From Sisyra terminalis (taxonomy: Eukaryota > Arthropoda > Insecta > Neuroptera > Sisyridae), in NCBI GenBank assembly GCA_958496175.1, contig OY292275.1, positions 24,653,001 through 24,717,000 on the forward strand: a stretch of DNA of 64,000 bases, written 5' to 3'. The notes under the pieces are model-generated. The model was not told the origin of the DNA. It ran no database searches and saw only the letters and a program-made list of their open reading frames with translations. This document shows positions 50,278 to 61,289 of the stretch, one piece after another (within the stretch, counting starts at the first letter, position 1; every line of letters begins with the position of its first letter). Made by a program: the position numbers and the translations under genes.

Positions 50278-50370
50278 CATTCTTGAGATTGCTGTTGCCA
50301 ATTCGTCTGCCTCCTCGTTACCATTAATACCAGAGTGCCCGGGCACCCAAACAAAAATTACTTTGGTTTT
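50278..50370 (-). mobile_element. LINE RNase H fragment
   Basis: Translated on the minus strand this 31-codon piece contains VWVPGHSGINGNEEADELA. That is the hallmark C-terminal motif of the RNase H domain of non-LTR retrotransposons (Jockey, I and R1-type clades: W-V-P-G-H-x-G-I-x-G-N-E-x-A-D-x-L-A). The conserved His, Asn and Asp of the motif are all present. The frame is stopped upstream (TAA near 50385) and runs into unrelated AT-rich codons downstream. No reverse transcriptase is nearby, so it is an isolated, truncated relic. The motif match is strong despite the length. Confidence 0.85.
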
Positions 50371-52673
50371 TAAGAGTAAATGACTTAATTATATTAAATT
50401 AAAACTTAGAACTTTAAAATTTGTACCATTTTTGATTGTAGCAAAGCATAGGGATGCTATAAGTAATGAAAATCTAGAACAAAATTTTGTTAGTTAATTG
50501 TATATGATGTTATGGTTCAAGATTTGCTAGTGCTACTTAGAGAACCTCATGATTTCTATCTGTAGACTGCAATGAGACTTTAAAGTGGGTGTGATTTCAT
50601 TTATCTAAAGAAAGAAGGTCAATTAATAATTCATATTTTGTAAATTGTGAAAGAACCACTTAAGTATTTCAAGATAGCACTTCTTGCAATTACTAGTATA
50701 AAGGTCGGTATGAATAAATATTCGTTTATCTTTTGATATTAAAGAGTTTTGAAATTTATTAAGTTACTTTTGAATTTATCTGCTTTGAGCTTTTTTAATA
50801 AGGTTCTAATGGTATTGAGCCATTATTGTTTTTTTGACGACAGTTACAATAAGAAAAATCAATTTTTCCCCTGAACCCGATTTTATGAATATCATTAATA
50901 CCTACATTTATACCCTTAACGGTAAATTATGTATCTCTTTTTAGTAACAACAATACATTTTGATTTTCAAAAATTTCTCACACAACAATATATACATTCA
51001 TAAATAACATCTCAGCTTTATATCTTTGTATTTTACAAATCTTAGCCGGAAAACCTTTCTCAATTACATTTAAATATTGAAAACGAATAATGTATAGAAA
51101 GACAACAAGCTTTTGTACGGACAATACTAAATAAAAGTAACATAAAAGAACGGGGTGGGTTTGGGTTAAGCTGAATAGCTTTTAATATAAATTGAAGACA
51201 CTGAGGGTGCTTCGTTTGTGGAACGAGTGTAACAGGATCTTAGAATCGTAAATCAGGAACTGGGTGGGACTCGAATCGACTCCCTGCTGGAGCACGTGTG
51301 AATTGAATATTGGTGAATACACCTGGATGATTTGGGCGGTTATCAAGGAGGAACATCACCATATACCAACTTGTAAACGTAATTTTCAAGTCTAAGGACA
51401 ATAATTTCCAAATAAGCCAGTTAAAAAGGTAAAAATAAATGATGGAAGAGAGATATAAGACTAAGCCGTTTTTAAAGCTCAAAAAAAACAAATTCATGCT
51501 CATCGTAAACTTGAAGATAGATTAAAACATTTCAATCATAAGGTAACAAAGAAAATCATAATGCACGCTTCGTGTGAACTGCAGTAATAGCCCGTATATA
51601 ATACAAATGATTAGTCGTTTGGTAATATTTAAAGTCATGTTTCGTAACTTAATATCGTAAAATAATAACTAACAGCACTGAAAATTATGACAAAGATATA
51701 TGAGATTGAAACGATTCACACAAAATATATAATCGTATTTTTCAAGTTAAAATTAAACATGACACCATTTTTGAAATATATTCATTTATGTCGCTTGAAT
51801 AATTAGTACGAACCCAAAAAATGATACCATATACCTAGTATTTGGTGTCTATGAAAATATGTGAAGAGTTTTAATATTTGATATTTTATTTGAGACAATT
51901 TCATGCTACTTCACTATTTCGTCTAAAATGAAATCATTAAAACCTATGGCATGTTTTCTTTTTCATATACGAAAATGACCACAGTTCTCAGAAAAAAAAA
52001 ATACTTAAGTAAAATGAAGATATCAAAAACATTTTTTTAATATTTTTCTTTGTAAATAAAATTATAACATATCATTAAATTGTTATTTCTAAACTATAAA
52101 TTTGATATAGGTATAGAAGTACTTGGATAATAATATTTCTAGGTTTATGAACAACTAAATAAAAATCAAGATAAATGGGCTCAACATACGTGCTATTTGC
52201 GTATAATGACAAGGCTGTATAACAAAATAAGTTTCGCAGGAATTAAATTAGGTGCTTTTGACATTTGACCCTATCATCAGGTAATTATCTTTTTGAACTC
52301 GCATACTGATGAAAGTAATGTATTTAGATAAACCGAGCTAAATACACCTCAAGCTAGAGTGCAAAAGTAATTTTTAAAAGTAAAAAAAAAAGTTTTACAA
52401 ACATAAATTTATGATATACACGAACTAATCGAGATTTTTTTTTCAAATTACAGTTTTAGTTTTTCTTTTAAAAATTCTTTTAGCTATAAGTATTTTCAAA
52501 ATGAATACTTTCGTGTATATATTTTTATTTTAGTTTCAAGCAAATTTGTTATGTCATACGTGTAAATTACTATATTTGGTTATAGCGACGTAAAATGTAT
52601 GCTATATAATATTATGTCTACTATACCTATAAAAATACTACTATGTGACTGCCAAATTTAAGAAGACTTAGAC
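50371..52673. other. AT-rich non-coding stretch
   Basis: The only GC-richer patch is 51230-51320. On the minus strand it includes GATTCGAGTCC, similar to a pol III B box, and an 87-codon frame (51240-51503) whose last 30 codons are proline-rich and protein-like. Neither reading can be supported. A very diverged hammerhead-family copy may lie at 52251-52281. Confidence 0.4.
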
Positions 52674-52890
52674 CAGTGTTTCTCAATCTGGGGGTGCGAG
52701 AAGATATTTTTGGGAATGCGAGAGAAGTTTCTAACAATATAGATATAAATTATATTTTTTTTTATAATAAATATCTCTTCAAATGTATTTTTTTAGCTAA
52801 GAAAAAAACAAACACACTTTTCAATAGGATGTGAAGATCTATTTTCAGATTCGAAGGAGTGCGGCCCATTTAAAGGGTTAAGAAGTTCTG
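52674..52890. mobile_element. hAT MITE (217 bp)
   Basis: The left end CAGTGTTTCTCAATCTGGGG and the reverse complement of the right end CAGAACTTCTTAACCCTTTA follow the hAT pattern CAGnnnTTCTyAAyC. Flanking octamers ACTTAGAC (52666-52673) and GTGTAGAC (52891-52898) share the last five bases. GC-rich subterminal words (GGGGGTGCGAG and GTGCGGCCC) remain in an AT-rich interior. No transposase. Confidence 0.65.
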
Positions 52891-53835
52891 GTGTAGACTC
52901 TTGATTATGACACTTAAAAGTAAAATCATTATAAATCCCATTTTTGACATTTACGACGAAAATAAGACAGCTTTTTTTTTTTAATTTTGAGAAGAAATAA
53001 ATATTGTTATGAAAAAAATATTGTTATAAATGGAAAACTTTATCCTGAGATTTGGATGAAACGGCACATTTTCAGGCCTTATACGGCAAAAAAAATATTT
53101 TTAGAAATTGATTGGTTTATTTGTGAAAAATTGAAAGATAAAAATTTTCGAATATACTCATATTAGGCGACAATTTAGTATCAATGGTTCATTGGTTTAT
53201 TATCCCCTTTCTTAATTCGGGTCCTGTCTTTCCTTAGTAAGGTTCCTTAGATTGCAAAAATCTACTCCATCTTTCAACAATACAGAATTCCAAATCTTCT
53301 TTTTTCTTTTTCTTCCTATCCTGAAATCATGAAGTAGTACAATCATAGAAGTGACAAAAGAATAAAGCTATAGAAATCTCCAAGACAATCAACAATAACT
53401 CCTAGGAATTATATTTGATTCCGTGCATTATGTATTTTGAACTTCATGTTACTAATGAATAAATTTAAATAGAAATAGTTTTTGATAATTAATAATATAA
53501 TATTCTATGAAATATAATTTGCAGATTGTGAACAACTTGTAAAGATTTTTTTCGTAAGTTTTTTATCCTCCATTTTAATTCTAATATCATTTTTTTTATA
53601 TTGTTAAAATATATAAATCGAATATTGTTCAGTTATTTCGTAATGTAAAATTAAATCAAAATAAAAAATCAACGCCAGCTAACAGGATAGGTACCTACTT
53701 ATCTATAATGGGTTCCTATCTATAAGTACCTACCTATATATGATGTATTACATTGTACATAGATGTGATCACATACGAGTATATGGTAAGTCAGAGTAAG
53801 AACATAACTACGGATTAACAATTTTCCAATATTTT
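52891..53835. other. AT-rich non-coding stretch with a TAGGTACCTA palindrome
   Basis: At 53690-53738 TAGGTACCTACTTATCTATA is followed after 9 bp by a near-perfect inverted copy (TATCTATAAGTACCTACCTA). Nothing else is recognised. Confidence 0.5.
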
Positions 53836-54075
53836 ATGTTAAATTCAAAAAAACAAACGGATAAAAAAATCAAAGGTATTAATGGTATTATTCTGGAACT
53901 TATGAATGGTGCATTGAAAAAAAGTGGAATTTTACTCAAACACGAGTTGGTGAAACCTTTAGAGAAAGTTGAAATTGAGAAGAAAATGAAATATATTTAC
54001 AACAATTTGAGCATTTTATCAAAAACATTATTTTATAAAGATTTTCAAAATCGAAAAAGTATAAACGTACGTTGA
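53836..54075 (+). CDS. unrecognised Lys-rich 79-codon frame
   Basis: ATG at 53836 to TGA at 54073-54075. The peptide is hydrophilic and Lys/Glu rich, with a plausible amphipathic central part (LKHELVKPLEKVEIEKKMKY). It has no signal peptide, membrane segment or domain that I recognise. Compared with most frames in the window it has an even amino-acid mix rather than Ile/Phe/Asn runs, which is why it is listed. No splice or promoter context is convincing: upstream is 'caattttccaatattttATG'. It could be a small gene, a relic exon or a chance frame. Length alone is not significant at this base composition. Confidence 0.2.
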   Translation: MLNSKKQTDKKIKGINGIILELMNGALKKSGILLKHELVKPLEKVEIEKKMKYIYNNLSILSKTLFYKDFQNRKSINVR

Positions 54076-56336
54076 GGCGCATTTAGATCTAGATAGTTGC
54101 AAAATGAACTAGGTAGTTCGTAAGTAACCAAAAAGCATAAAGTAAATTTCTGTTGTATTGTAGTGAAAAAAACAAACATTGTATTATAATTCTCCAAGAC
54201 ATATTAAAAGTCCAAAATTTCATTGTTTATTTCAAAGAGTTTGATCATTACAACTGAATAAAGTTATTTAATTTTGCATTAATTGTGTCACAAAAAAAAT
54301 ATTAACGCATCTTGATAGTTATCGTCATATGATCATTTTCTTCTGAAATTTCGTTTTTCAGTATTGGTAGTGCTTTAGATAACGAAGTTGAAAGAAGTAC
54401 ACAGAATATGATGTTATTCATTGATATTTATATTATTCTTCGTTGTTTTACATTTCTTCTTCATGATGTATTATAATATTTTGGATAACTACCTGGTATT
54501 TTTGAATTTTTCCAGCAATTTGAAAGGCTTCTGCAGTCTTCTTTTTTTTTGGAAAAAAACGGTGTATATTCGCACCTTGAATACGTGAAAATACGATAAA
54601 GCTTTAGATAAATAAATACCAAGAATTTCGTACAATACGTTGATATTAATATATATCTTTTACTGTTTCCCATACTCATTTTGATCCATAGTTTTAAAGA
54701 TGTATTTAATTGGTTTATGTTACAGAGAAGTGTGATTGGAATATCTGAATCAATTTTGCATCGATCTCTATAAACGATCACTTAATAAAGCAATATTTTT
54801 CAGCTTCATAGTTAAACAATCGAAATTTGAAAAATTATTTTACACTTATCAGTACTTAAATAACATCATATTCAAATTACAGACATATTAAAATATTATG
54901 TTTTTTTTATTTCTATAAAATTTCATCTGGCCCATTATTAACAATGATGAATATATCTGGTGTTCAAAAATGTATATTTTTGAAATCAAATTTCATATGT
55001 AAATAAAAGAAATGGCTTTCTTGCGATCCTTTTAAAATTTATTTTTTTACCTATAGAAATAAGTACCAGCAACTTCTACTGGTAGCCAGACTACTCATAA
55101 TCCAAAAAACCGATAGACTATATCCAAAAAATAGCTTTCTTATAATTCCTTTTTTCTCATTGCTAAGGAAATAAAAGCTTCTGCATCGTTAGTTATCAGC
55201 TAATAATTAAAAAGGTGTTAAAAATTCATAAAATTCTTAAAATCCATGGAAAATCAGAGATTTGTAAGTGGAAATATTTTGTTTAAATATATTGAATTAA
55301 AGCTTCACTTGAAGCTATTACTTTGTTTTCAAGTTAAACTTAGAATACTTATTTTTAAATTTTTGTTCTTTTTTTGCTCAATAACCAAAAATAATTATTC
55401 TTTACTATTAACCCTATCATCACTGCTAATTTATATTTCAGTACCCTTTTTCATAGTTCACACATCTTAAATTCAAATTTTGTGTACCAAAAAACGTACT
55501 CAATAGATTGAAAATTTGTATTCCAGACACAATGCCTTAATAAGTGATACCTATACTTATCACCTTTTATAAATAGGAAAAAAAATGTGCAACTTATTTT
55601 ATTAATGAGTGACAAAAAAAAAAAGTTTTACCTTAATTTATTCAAACGAACTCTATTTAGAGAACATAAAGTTGCTTTCATAACCTCATAATCATATCTA
55701 AATATTTCTCGGGGTTATTTAACTTATAATAAACCAATATTTTAATCATGGCAACAACTAAAATACATGGGTGAGGAAAAAACGAACTTGTTCTATATAA
55801 AGTCCTAAGAACAGGTGGGTATTATCTGGAAGTTACGTTTAATAATAACGTAGATCTTATATATTATAATTAAATAATAATTGTTTTTATGTTTAGCGTG
55901 TTGTATATTTTTTGGGCCCATGCGTGTCTGCAATGCTCGTCCACGTTAGATAATAACGTATAGTTAAGAAATTATGACACTATAAAAATGAAAATATGAA
56001 TTAAACATGAAAATTTGTTCCATTTTTCAGATTTTACTAGAAAAAAAGAAAATAGAGCAAAACATAAACCTTTTCAGTTGCGTTTTCAATCAATAAATCT
56101 CAAGTCCATTTAAAAACATTAAGCTTTATAGTTTTTCCGTTTTATAGGAAAGCTTTTATCCAAAACGAAATTCCCATAAATCTTTTAGTAGTCGGGGATA
56201 TCCAGAAGGTTTCTTTGAAATTGAAATAAGTTAAAATAATTATTTTCAAAAGGGTTTTTACCTTTTTTTTTAAATATAATACAAAAAACGTACATATGCA
56301 CAAAAGCTACAAGTATTTCGTATCCGCGCTCATTAC
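54076..56336. other. AT-rich non-coding stretch
   Basis: No gene or element is recognised. A 106-codon minus-strand frame (54461-54781) and a 74-codon plus-strand frame (55246-55470) have biased composition and no support. Confidence 0.45.
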
Positions 56337-56416
56337 CAACCCAGTAATTATACAAAACCTCAACATGTCGGCCATCATGATGGCTGCCGCGTGCAGCCGC
56401 CGTGCATTCATCTTCA
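56337..56416 (-). CDS. candidate 5' coding exon, signal-peptide-like
   Basis: On the minus strand 'ttattggttgtttcag|TG' is a good acceptor with pyrimidine tract (AG at 56418-56417). ATG follows at 56411, and 25 codons run to a donor TTG|GTAATG (GT at 56336-56335). The peptide (MNARRLHAAAIMMADMLRFC, then IITGL) has basic residues near the N-terminus followed by a hydrophobic run, like a signal peptide or anchor. The block 56320-56420 is clearly GC-richer than its surroundings (GCGGCAGCCATCATGATGGC). Without splicing the frame stops 9 codons later. No family is recognised. Splice sites, composition and peptide character agree, but no partner exon is proven. Confidence 0.33.
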
Positions 56417-57479
56417 CTGAAACAACCAATAATTAAAATGCATGTGAAATATCTAACATACCAAACTAATTGTCCGATTTGTGAGTGTAGATTTGTATAT
56501 ATTCTGGCCACTTTTAAATGTGAAATTTTATCATAAATTTCTGTTTCAGAATTGTTCTTCAGTATAGCTGCAGGCTTTCAACTCATATGAGCACAAAGGA
56601 AACTTTTTTTTCTTCAAGATAATCATATTTCATAGCGTTCAAGAAATATCATTACCTGCGTTTAATTTATAACTCTAAGAACAATAGTATATTTGTTATT
56701 ACTATCTATCCTATGAAATATTTGATATTATAAACTTGTGGTTTGTATAAGTACTTGTAGATTCCATTCTTTTCAGTTTAATAAATACAATAAAAATTGT
56801 TTGCAAGTTTAAATATATTTATAATAACGCTATTATAAACGAAAGAATTGTCAAATGATTCAATTGCTTAATCAAATTTTTTATTGAACCTGCAACTTTC
56901 GAAGCAAAAACCTGTGGTTCTAATATATTGATTTCTATGAAATGTAAACCAATATTTTGATAGTTTAAAGTTATCATGAGGAATGACAATTACCTAGAAA
57001 AACAAACAAAATTGTCCATTATTTTACGAAAATAATAACTAAAGAAGTATAAGTTTCAAAATTATTTTCTCAAACAAAAGGATCTATAACGTTAAAATAA
57101 GTAATAATTAAAATTTTAAATCAAAGCAAACAAAAAAAAAATACTACTGATTTCAAAGATACAGACAACATACAGACAAGCGATTAAAAGGGTGTCAGAC
57201 TACACACAGTGATGGGGCTGTGATGGAGAAATGAAAAAAAAATAAATAAAAATACTTATAAAAAGTTCGCATCTTATGGTATATCTCAAACAAAATGTAA
57301 GAAAAAAGAAGTTATTTCTGTAGTCACTAAACTTTGAAAGTAGAATGCAACATTTTCCATATCGTTAAAAGCGCACGACATAGCTTATTCAATTGATTAT
57401 TTAATTGAAAATGTTTTAAGACTTTACACGAAATGTATGATAAAATACAATAGTAACATCGTAATTTCTATTATTGGTT
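56417..57479. other. AT-rich non-coding stretch
   Basis: No gene or element is recognised. Confidence 0.5.
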
Positions 57480-57625
57480 ATTGTAGTGCGTGACCTGAAC
57501 TAAGATTTTGTATTTTTGTCGATATCGCATAGTAAATTTCATTTAACAAAGATGCTACTTACTTTAAACAACACACATTCTTAAACACTTTTAATAAAAA
57601 CTACAATATTGAAAAAAAAATATAA
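57480..57625 (+). repeat. dispersed repeat pair, copy at 57.5 kb
   Basis: Counterpart of 39005-39175: 'gacctgaactaagatttt', 'cgcatagtaaatttcattta', 'cttttaataaaaac'. It is preceded by 'agtaacatcgtaattt', as at the edges of CACGGAAAAAAA-family elements. Confidence 0.5.
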
Positions 57626-57636
57626 TCGGTAAAGTA

Positions 57637-57700
57637 CAGAGATGGGACATTTTCAAACTAGTAGTATTTGAAATGTGAAATACGAAATACTTATTTCAAT
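57637..57700 (+). mobile_element. possible hAT left end
   Basis: CAGAGATGGGACATTTTCAA followed by repeated GAAATAC words (GAAATGTGAAATACGAAATAC region) looks like one terminus of a hAT element. The matching right end was not found, so the call is weak. Confidence 0.35.
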
Positions 57701-57904
57701 TTTGTATTTAAATATTTTTTTTAGAAAAGCATTTTGTATTTTATTTGAATTACACATTGATACTATATTATTTGATATTTTTATAATTGTTATTTATCGT
57801 CGATTTATTATTAAGGTCTTAAGCGACTCACGTATTTATACGTAAATACATAAATGAAAAATATTGAAAAATTTTTCAATACGGGGATCGACAAAAAATC
57901 TAGT

Positions 57905-58025
57905 GTAACATCGTAATTTTTGAAATACTGTTTGTTGCAGAAAACTTTCGCTATAATTACAATGCTATAACAACAACAAAAATTCAAATGTGAAAAGTAA
58001 ATTTTAAAATAGAATATTGCAAGGA
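57905..58025 (-). mobile_element. CACGGAAAAAAA-family MITE, partial copy 5
   Basis: 'gtaacatcgtaatttttg', then 'tataattacaatgctataac' and 'aaattcaaatgtgaaaagta' parallel the right third of the copy at 23839-24376 (about 24240-24330). Termini are not preserved. Confidence 0.4.
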
Positions 58026-58455
58026 TTTTATTTGATTGTTAATTTTTCAAAGTTCGTCTATTTTTTCTATGAACACCCATTTCTAAGAACTCAGACACCA
58101 GAAAATATTAATAGCTAAATATTAATATTTATGTCGTGAATATTAATCATTGGTTACATTACATATGAAAAAACCTTTTACTGATGAAGTTAACGTTTAA
58201 AGTTTTTGGTGCTTTCATGAACAAATATTTAATCGACTAAAATTCGTAAAGTAAAGCAAATTAAAAGCAATATTGAATTCTAATGTTTATTAAAGCTTTA
58301 GTAGTTCAAATAATTAATAGTTTCTGTATAATTAAATCTATTCAATTATCAAATTCAATGACTCGATTCTAATCATTGTCATAAAAGATATTATAAAGAT
58401 TCATAATTAATTATAATAATTCAAAAATAAAAGGAAAGTTCATTAATTTAATTAA
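58026..58455. other. AT-rich non-coding stretch
   Basis: Nothing recognisable. Confidence 0.5.
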
Positions 58456-58857
58456 GATCAATCATTTATAGTAAAAAAATACGTCAGTATCAATAACGTT
58501 TGGACTTTGAAGCGTTTCATACTTATTGATAATATCAAAGATATCGAATACAAGTTGCAAATTGCTAGACTCACGAATGGTAAACGATTACCACCTACTT
58601 TTAGTTTAACTCTAAGTGGCTACTCAAAAGAATTCCATAATATCAAAACACAAAGTTCACTTGGCAAAGTTTTATATAATCCGACACGAATACAATATGA
58701 GTTAGCTACGTGTGAAAATTGCAAACTCTATAATACAAATAATTTACTTCTGTGTGAGGAAGATAAAGCCGCATTATAACAACTAGTCCGTGACGAGTTT
58801 TACCTATTCCAACAGCGGCTATCAAGTATAAAGCCTTACCATACAAATCAACTATAG
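58456..58857 (+). pseudogene. unrecognised coding-like frame, broken by a stop
   Basis: The frame is open from 58456 for 107 codons to TAA at 58777-58779. It then continues in the same frame for another 25 protein-like codons to TAG at 58855-58857. The peptide is well mixed: segments such as YKLQIARLTNGKRLPP and LGKVLYNPTRIQYELATC are followed by a CxxC pair (CENC) and another Cys. The part after the stop (QLVRDEFYLFQQRLSS) has the same character, suggesting that one substitution created the stop. There is no ATG near the start, so it is an internal exon or a fragment. I do not recognise the family. Local GC is higher than in the flanks. It probably belongs with the frames at 59098-59310 and 59363-59662 to one decayed coding region. 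Confidence 0.4.
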
Positions 58858-59097
58858 CAAATCTATTTGTCGAATTTCAAGATTGAATGCATTTTTACGA
58901 TATCACTTATAACGAAGATTTAGTTCGGTAAATTCTTGTTTCCAGAACAATACTGATTAAAGTAGAGTTAGCATCAATTTGATTCATCATTATTCAACAT
59001 AGAGTTTTTCCATTATAAACCAGGTGTTAAGGCAATATAAATCTCAATCTTTTCAATAAGTATAACAAAAATATAGATAGAAATTGTTGAAATTATA

Positions 59098-59310
59098 TTG
59101 TTTGGTTGTGTATATATGTTTTCTAATTACATTAATATCTTTAAATCTCTCAATGATAAAAACGAGGGAAAAAATATAGCATTTATACTCACGAAACATA
59201 ATGAGATATTTTTAAAAAGAATCCGAAAGAAAACATTGAAAGAGTCGAATAAAAAAGATCCCTTGCTAGAAGAACATATAGAAAATGAACAATCCATCAC
59301 GCAGCCCTAA
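59098..59310 (+). pseudogene. unrecognised Lys-rich frame in decayed block
   Basis: This 70-codon frame (ATG at 59116) ends at TAA 59308-59310. It is hydrophilic and basic in the second half (LKRIRKKTLKESNKKDP), then acidic. Near its end the +1-shifted frame becomes open and protein-like (KQFDFVDDVRTLCIWG, about 59300-59365), which would fit a frameshifted relic. No domain is recognised. It follows the broken frame at 58456-58857 on the same strand. Confidence 0.25.
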
Positions 59311-59362
59311 ACAGTTTGATTTCGTCGACGATGTGAGAACACTGTGTATTTGGGGTATAGCG

Positions 59363-59662
59363 TTATGAGAGTGGAATATATAACACAGATCCTAATATGG
59401 ATGATATGTCTTTTTCTATAACATATTGCATGGGTCCGAACTGGTACAAAGATATATAATTAAATATCGCCAACCCTGTAATTAGGGCCAGTAAATTCTG
59501 GATGATGCGGGGGCCGCTATATGATAACGTCGCTGCATCTAACCCAAAACGTACCAACAAAGTGATGCTCATACAAAAAGCATGTTGGTCGATGTACCTA
59601 CATATATGCCGACTAAATGTTGAAATATATTTTTTGTCTTTATGAAAGCATAAGTGAACCAA
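59363..59662 (-). pseudogene. membrane-protein-like frame, opposite strand
   Basis: A 99-codon minus-strand frame ends at TAA 59365-59363 and has no ATG support at the annotated left edge (start by an alternative codon; first ATG at 59578). It contains a convincing hydrophobic segment (IIQNLLALITGLAIFNYISL), then FGPMQYVIEKDI. The pattern is faintly like one helix-loop unit of SLC36/PAT-type amino-acid transporters, but this is only an impression. A possible acceptor 'gattaattcag|TTTGG' lies at its 5' edge. The plus strand is also protein-like here, with one stop (SKFWMMRGPLYDNVAASNPK), so strand is unresolved. The block 59330-59660 is clearly GC-richer than its surroundings. Confidence 0.3.
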
Positions 59663-60316
59663 ACTGAATTAATCTTTTTTTTACTGATATTTTTTTTCTA
59701 TTGGTGTATAAATGAAAATACAGATGAACGGTTTTATAGAATAATTTGAAACGAGATGTACTAAATTAACAAAACTTCAAATCTGTTAAACAAAAAAAAA
59801 ATGTTAGTCTGCTATCGTTAATATTATAAACCTTAGATAACAGATCAGAAATAAAAGATATAAACTTAATAAATGGTAAAAACGAATATAAGAAAACTTG
59901 ATTGGTAAACTAAAATTAAAATTGGTCAACTGAAGAAATCTTTAAAAAGGCATGCAAGAAATTGTAACTTTAAAAAAAATGCTGAATGTAACCAGAAGTT
60001 TCGCTGTAATACTTTTTAATTGCAGACTAATGAATTATACACGTTACGTTGTCATTTTCCATGATTATTTGCGGAAGATACCTATTTGAGTATAACTATT
60101 CAAATAATTTTGCTTATTTAGTTTCAATCAATGACGATTTGTCAATGAAGGGAATGTAAACAATTCCACCCTAAATGGTAAACAAACATTGAAAGTTGTT
60201 AGATATTTTCGTTTTTTACAAACCTCAATACGTTTATTTATTTGTTAGGGGGTTTCAGATTTTTCGACTCTAAATTAATTTTATTTTGCTAGATTTTAGC
60301 CTCCGATTTCATTTTC
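59663..60316. other. AT-rich non-coding stretch
   Basis: Nothing recognisable. Confidence 0.5.
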
Positions 60317-60713
60317 CATGGAAAAAATACAATAAAAATTACGACGTAATATCGTAATCTAGGACTCAACTGACATTATCTTAGTCTTTACAATATTCTA
60401 TTTTAAAATTTGTTGTGTATATACATTAGACTTTTTACGTTATAACATCGTAATTATAACGACAATTTTCTGTATTAAATACAATAAAAAAATTACTAAG
60501 TTACACTGGAAAGTTTTTTCTATAACTACAAGTGAATATATACTATACATTATACATGCACCATATACAAGTAGAAGAGACAGAACTTCTTACCTACTTA
60601 TAACATCGACGACACCGTAAAAATTACAAAAGCTTGGTTGAGGTCCCGCATTGATGAATGAATTACAGAAATTACGATGTGTTATTGTAATTTCTACTAT
60701 ATTTTTTTCCGTG
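60317..60713 (+). mobile_element. CACGGAAAAAAA-family MITE, copy 2
   Basis: The left end CATGGAAAAAATACAATA and the reverse complement of the right end CACGGAAAAAAATATAGTA form inverted repeats of about 45 bp, running into ATTACGACGTAATATCGTAA-type words. Interior order and sequence parallel the copy at 13310-13734 ('aacatcgtaattataacga' at about 60446, then 'agagacagaact' at about 60574). The expected TA flank is not preserved on either side. Confidence 0.65.
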
Positions 60714-61077
60714 CAAATATTAACGCAAACATACCTTCTTTGATACCTAATTGGATTAAGTTTTGCTTTATACAATTTCATATCTCATCCTTTGGATAAA
60801 GACTCTAAAAACTGGGACCTCCGATAGGTTTATAATCTTATGATTAATTACCCGCATTTGTTTTACTTACTATGCTTTGTTCCATATTATTTGCATAATT
60901 TCTTTAATATGCTTACAAATTTGCGCCTCAACCATAAGGGCTCGGGTCTAAAACGACAAAATTTTGGAGATACCAAAATTTCAAAGTTAATTAATGTAAC
61001 ATTACAAATTTAAAAATCGATTTACATTAATTTTGCTATTAATGTAATTTTCTTTCAATAAACGAAATAAAATAAAA
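60714..61077. other. AT-rich non-coding stretch
   Basis: Nothing recognisable. Confidence 0.5.
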
Positions 61078-61289
61078 TCAATATAATAATACGCAATACG
61101 TATATATGGCTGTGTGTCAGCAAAGGCAGAGAACAAAGAATATAAACACATACGTGTGAGAGAAAACCAAATATAATAATCATTGTCTCAAATTTGAACT
61201 GATTGTTGCCATTTGTTTTAACTGCCATTTCGATTTCATTCACTTGTCATTCGTCAGTTGGGCTGTGAATTCACGGGAAGTTACTAGTT
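61078..61289 (+). repeat. dispersed repeat, copy 2
   Basis: Counterpart of 33560-33794 in the same orientation, ending in 'ttcacgggaagttactagtt'. The 62-codon minus-strand frame inside it (61055-61243) is not considered a gene. Its sequence is shared with the 33.6-kb copy, where that frame is not maintained. Confidence 0.6.

Noticed and set aside
51230..51503. GC-richer patch with B-box-like GATTCGAGTCC and a proline-rich frame
   Set aside because: Neither the tRNA/SINE reading (no A box) nor the coding reading (no start or splice support) could be backed.
52251..52281. Possible sixth hammerhead-like copy (minus strand CTGATGA at 52280-52274, then AAAAGCAC)
   Set aside because: The stem and the ACGCGT palindrome are not recognisable, and the flanks do not clearly match the family.
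54461..54781. 106-codon minus-strand frame
   Set aside because: Low-quality composition with scattered Cys/Tyr, no domain and no supporting signals.
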